A stretch of DNA of 15,630 bases. Source: an uncultured Eubacteriales bacterium (lineage in GTDB: Bacteria > Bacillota_A > Clostridia > Peptostreptococcales > Anaerovoracaceae). Shown piece after piece: positions 13,453 through 15,630 of this stretch. A program made the translations under genes and the position numbers. Each line of letters begins with the position of its first letter. Position 1 is the first letter of the stretch. Location of the stretch: NCBI GenBank assembly GCA_902790885.1, contig CADATR010000033.1, positions 1 through 15,630 of the forward strand. The letters run 5' to 3'. The notes under the pieces were generated by a model. That model searched no databases and was not told the origin of the DNA. It was given only the letters and a program-made list of their open reading frames with translations.

Positions 13453-14694
13453 TTAAAGGCGAGCAGCCTCCATGATAGCTTCTGCGAAGGATGGATGCGG
13501 ATGGATGATGTTTGCTACTTCCTCGAGCATCATGCCTCTGCCGTTTGCTGACATAGGATACTTCTTTGTAACTACCTCGATGCCGGCCTCCTTGGCCTCA
13601 TCAGCTGTCATTCCGACTACAGCGATCTCAGGATCGGTGTAGATGCAGCTTGGGACTGTGCCCATGTTGATGGTAGCCTGGCAGCCGTTGATCAGAGCTA
13701 CGGCGTTGCGGCCCTCTGCCGATGCGGTATGAGCCAGCTGTATGCCTCCGATGCAGTCGCCTATGGCGTATACGCTCTCTACAGGAGTCTTATAGCATTC
13801 ATCTACTTTGATGAATCCCTTGGCATCCTGAAGCTCAGGGTACTCATTCAGCAGCTCTTCGCTGAATACGCCTGCTGTGTTAGGCCTTCTGCCGACGCAC
13901 ATCAGCACCTTGTCTGCTTTTACCTGCAACTCTTCGCCCTTCTTGTTCTTGAGAGTAACGACCAGCTTGTCGCCGTCCTTCTCTATCTTCTGTACCGGGG
14001 AAGCCACGTGTACATCTACGCCCTTCTTTTCGAGAGTCATCTTGATGCTGCGGCCGATCTCCTTGTCGATCACAGGGAGCAGTCTGTCCATGCCCTCGAT
14101 GACTGTTACGTGATCGCCGAGATCCGCGTATATCGTAGCGAACTCGATACCGATGACTCCTCCGCCGATGATGACGAATTCAGGGATCTCCTCAGCGCCC
14201 ATGTCGAGCAGCTCAGTGCTGTCGATGACGCCCGGCAGATCGTGGCCAGGAATAGGAGGCATGAATGGCTTTGAGCCTGTTGCTACCATGATGTTCTCGG
14301 CAGTGTACTCTTCTCCGTTGATAACAACGCGGTGAGGAGCGACGACTTTCGCCTCTCCCTCGAGAAGGTCGATCTTTTTCTTTTTGATAAGACCAGCGAT
14401 GCCGTTTCTGAGTGTGTCGAGCACCTCGTCTTTGCGCTCTCCCATTCTTGCGCGGTTGGCGTGCAGTCCTTCGCACTCAACGCCCACCTCAGCACCGTGA
14501 GCAGCGTCTCTGTAGACGTCCGAAGAATGCATGAGTGCCTTTGTAGGGATGCAGCCTCTGTTGAGACATGTGCCGCCAAGGCGGTCCTTTTCAGCGATGG
14601 CTACCTTCATGCCGAGGTCTGCCGCATAGAACGCAGCCTCATAGCCGCCCGGACCCGCTCCGATGATAAGGAGGTCATAATTGAATTCGCTCAT
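13453..14694 (-). CDS. lpdA: Dihydrolipoyl dehydrogenase (E3/L protein), apparently shortened in the dimerisation domain
   Basis: LpdA reoxidises the dihydrolipoyl arm of GcvH using FAD and NAD+. The 413-residue product has the FAD-binding GAGPGGYEA (12-20), redox cysteines Cys43 and Cys48 in GGTCLNRGCIPTKAL, the NAD-binding GGGVIGIEFA block, and the second FAD motif VYAIGDCIGG. The C-terminal active-site pair His400/Glu405 lies in HPHPSFAEA. Relatives are usually about 455-475 residues. Here MSANGR is followed directly by GMMLEEVANIIHPHP, so by comparison with the family about 45 residues of the C-terminal interface domain appear to be missing in frame (junction near 13533-13541). Frame and flanks are intact. 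AAAGGA seven bases before ATG 14694 supports the start. lplA is directly upstream. Confidence 0.92.
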   Translation of the reverse strand: MSEFNYDLLIIGAGPGGYEAAFYAADLGMKVAIAEKDRLGGTCLNRGCIPTKALMHSSDVYRDAAHGAEVGVECEGLHANRARMGERKDEVLDTLRNGIAGLIKKKKIDLLEGEAKVVAPHRVVINGEEYTAENIMVATGSKPFMPPIPGHDLPGVIDSTELLDMGAEEIPEFVIIGGGVIGIEFATIYADLGDHVTVIEGMDRLLPVIDKEIGRSIKMTLEKKGVDVHVASPVQKIEKDGDKLVVTLKNKKGEELQVKADKVLMCVGRRPNTAGVFSEELLNEYPELQDAKGFIKVDECYKTPVESVYAIGDCIGGIQLAHTASAEGRNAVALINGCQATINMGTVPSCIYTDPEIAVVGMTADEAKEAGIEVVTKKYPMSANGRGMMLEEVANIIHPHPSFAEAIMEAARL

Positions 14695-14726
14695 ATTGAT
14701 TTCCTTTCTTTACACCTTTTATTCAG

Positions 14727-14753
14727 CAGGCGCGTTTTTCTGATACACGCCTG
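14727..14753 (-). other. Hairpin between lplA and lpdA
   Basis: An 8-bp stem pairs CAGGCGCG (14727-14734) with CACGCCTG (14746-14753), as written on the plus strand. The minus-strand RNA carries one G-U pair and an 11-base loop. On the minus strand it is not followed by a T run, so it is more likely a processing or stability element in a shared lplA-lpdA transcript than a terminator. Confidence 0.5.
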
Positions 14754-14762
14754 TTAATAACA

Positions 14763-15630
14763 TCAGATAGATGAAGTGATCAGTCCCAATATCTCATGTG
14801 CTGTAGCAGATGTGCCCTCAGGCAGACGCGCGCTGAGTCCGCGTATCTCTCCTGCGTCATATCGGCAGTTTTTTATGAGGTCTTCGAGCACATCGAAAAC
14901 CTCTGTCTCCAGCGCGTCAGAATAGATGCGGCAGTCCCTGATGTATTCGCCCTTCATCTCGAGCTGAACCCAGACTCCGCCCCATTCGAACCTGTGCTCT
15001 ATCTCTTTTGTGAACGGTATCCTTGTGCCGAGCCTCCACTCTTCAGACGCGTATTTGCTGAGGAGCTCCTGCGGGATCTCCGGAAGCTCCGCTGTCTCAC
15101 CCTCGCAGCCGTACTCCCTTGAAGCGGCTCTTACCATGGCGTCCTGCATCGCGCGTATGAGCTCTTTCGTATCCGCGCTTTTCAGCTCTCCGTCCACATG
15201 GTCCCTCAGATTGGTGACCCTCGATCTTACGGACTCAACGCCCTTCGACTTCAGCTTGGATGCCGGAACATTCAGATATTTCGAAAGGTCTTCACCTTTG
15301 ACATCCATCATGATGGTGCCGTGGTGATAGTTGAACCCCTTTGACGAAAAGTAGGCATGGCCCGAGAACTTCCTGTCCGTGACCGTGAGATCGTTCCTGC
15401 CGGTCTTTACCGCGTTGATGCCAAGCAGCCTGCAGGCATGCAGTATAACGTCGGTCTGCCTCTCCACATCGAAGAGGCCGTCTTTCGCGATAAAGGTGAA
15501 GTTGAGATTTCCGAGATCGTGGTAGACAGCTCCTCCGCCCGACATGCGGCGCGCAAGGTAAATGCCGTCGCGCTTGATCGCCTCAACATTGCACTCTCTC
15601 CACGGATTCTGATTTTTGCCTATTACCACG
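14763..15630 (-). CDS. lplA: Lipoate-protein ligase A, 5' end outside the window
   Basis: LplA activates free lipoate with ATP and attaches it to lysines of carrier proteins such as GcvH. The visible 289 codons include IGKNQNPW, the signature RRMSGGGAVYHDLGNLNFTF, and the catalytic-lysine region NDLTVTDRKFSGHAYF. The C-terminal accessory domain contains EHRFEWGGVWVQLEMKGEYI. The N-terminal 30-40 residues are cut off by the window edge; the codon at 15629 is an internal Val, not a start. It is followed 68 bases later by lpdA on the same strand, and faces the gcv operon that encodes its likely substrate GcvH. Confidence 0.95.
   Translation of the reverse strand, partial: VVIGKNQNPWRECNVEAIKRDGIYLARRMSGGGAVYHDLGNLNFTFIAKDGLFDVERQTDVILHACRLLGINAVKTGRNDLTVTDRKFSGHAYFSSKGFNYHHGTIMMDVKGEDLSKYLNVPASKLKSKGVESVRSRVTNLRDHVDGELKSADTKELIRAMQDAMVRAASREYGCEGETAELPEIPQELLSKYASEEWRLGTRIPFTKEIEHRFEWGGVWVQLEMKGEYIRDCRIYSDALETEVFDVLEDLIKNCRYDAGEIRGLSARLPEGTSATAHEILGLITSSI

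Overview
The window looks like chromosome from a low-to-mid GC Firmicute of class Clostridia. The clues are strong AGGAGG-type ribosome binding sites, a CIRCE/HrcA-type heat-shock operator, a glycine decarboxylase split into two subunits (GcvPA/GcvPB), DUF1846 and DUF1934 proteins, and frequent AGA arginine codons. An amino-acid-fermenting anaerobe (possibly near Anaerovoracaceae/Family XIII) would fit, but that placement is inference only.

Left part (1-3300), all on the minus strand: the first codons of a small heat-shock protein with a CIRCE-covered promoter; about 590 bases without an intact gene, holding what may be a decayed coding stretch; a tRNA-Thr(CGT) with its own promoter and terminator; then a likely operon read right to left of DUF1934 protein, DUF1846 protein and a 51-residue single-pass membrane protein.

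Centre (3300-8585): htrA (membrane-anchored serine protease) on the plus strand ends at a bidirectional terminator shared with a converging minus-strand set. Read right to left, that set is cvpA-like membrane protein, tadA (tRNA adenosine deaminase), an exported Ig-like/transmembrane/Lys-rich protein, ispE (isoprenoid kinase) and a GntR/FCD regulator. cvpA, tadA and the DUF1934 gene each have a promoter-like -10 box only 6 to 11 bases upstream of the start codon with no Shine-Dalgarno sequence, which suggests very short-leader or leaderless mRNAs.

Right part (8586-15630): a glycine cleavage operon gcvT-gcvH-gcvPA-gcvPB on the plus strand, driven by a near-consensus promoter at 8731-8759, converges on lplA-lpdA on the minus strand. 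Together these encode the glycine cleavage machinery: GcvPA/PB decarboxylate glycine onto the lipoyl arm of GcvH, GcvT passes the methylene group to tetrahydrofolate, LpdA reoxidises the lipoyl arm, and LplA attaches lipoate. Oddities here are an eight-cysteine cluster near the C-terminus of GcvPA, an LpdA that seems to lack about 45 residues of its dimerisation domain, and a 141-base foldback element with perfect 19-bp terminal inverted repeats between the two converging units. I found no clearly new defence or mobile system. The most novel-looking items are the GcvPA cysteine cluster, the shortened LpdA, the foldback element, the short-leader promoters and the small membrane protein.
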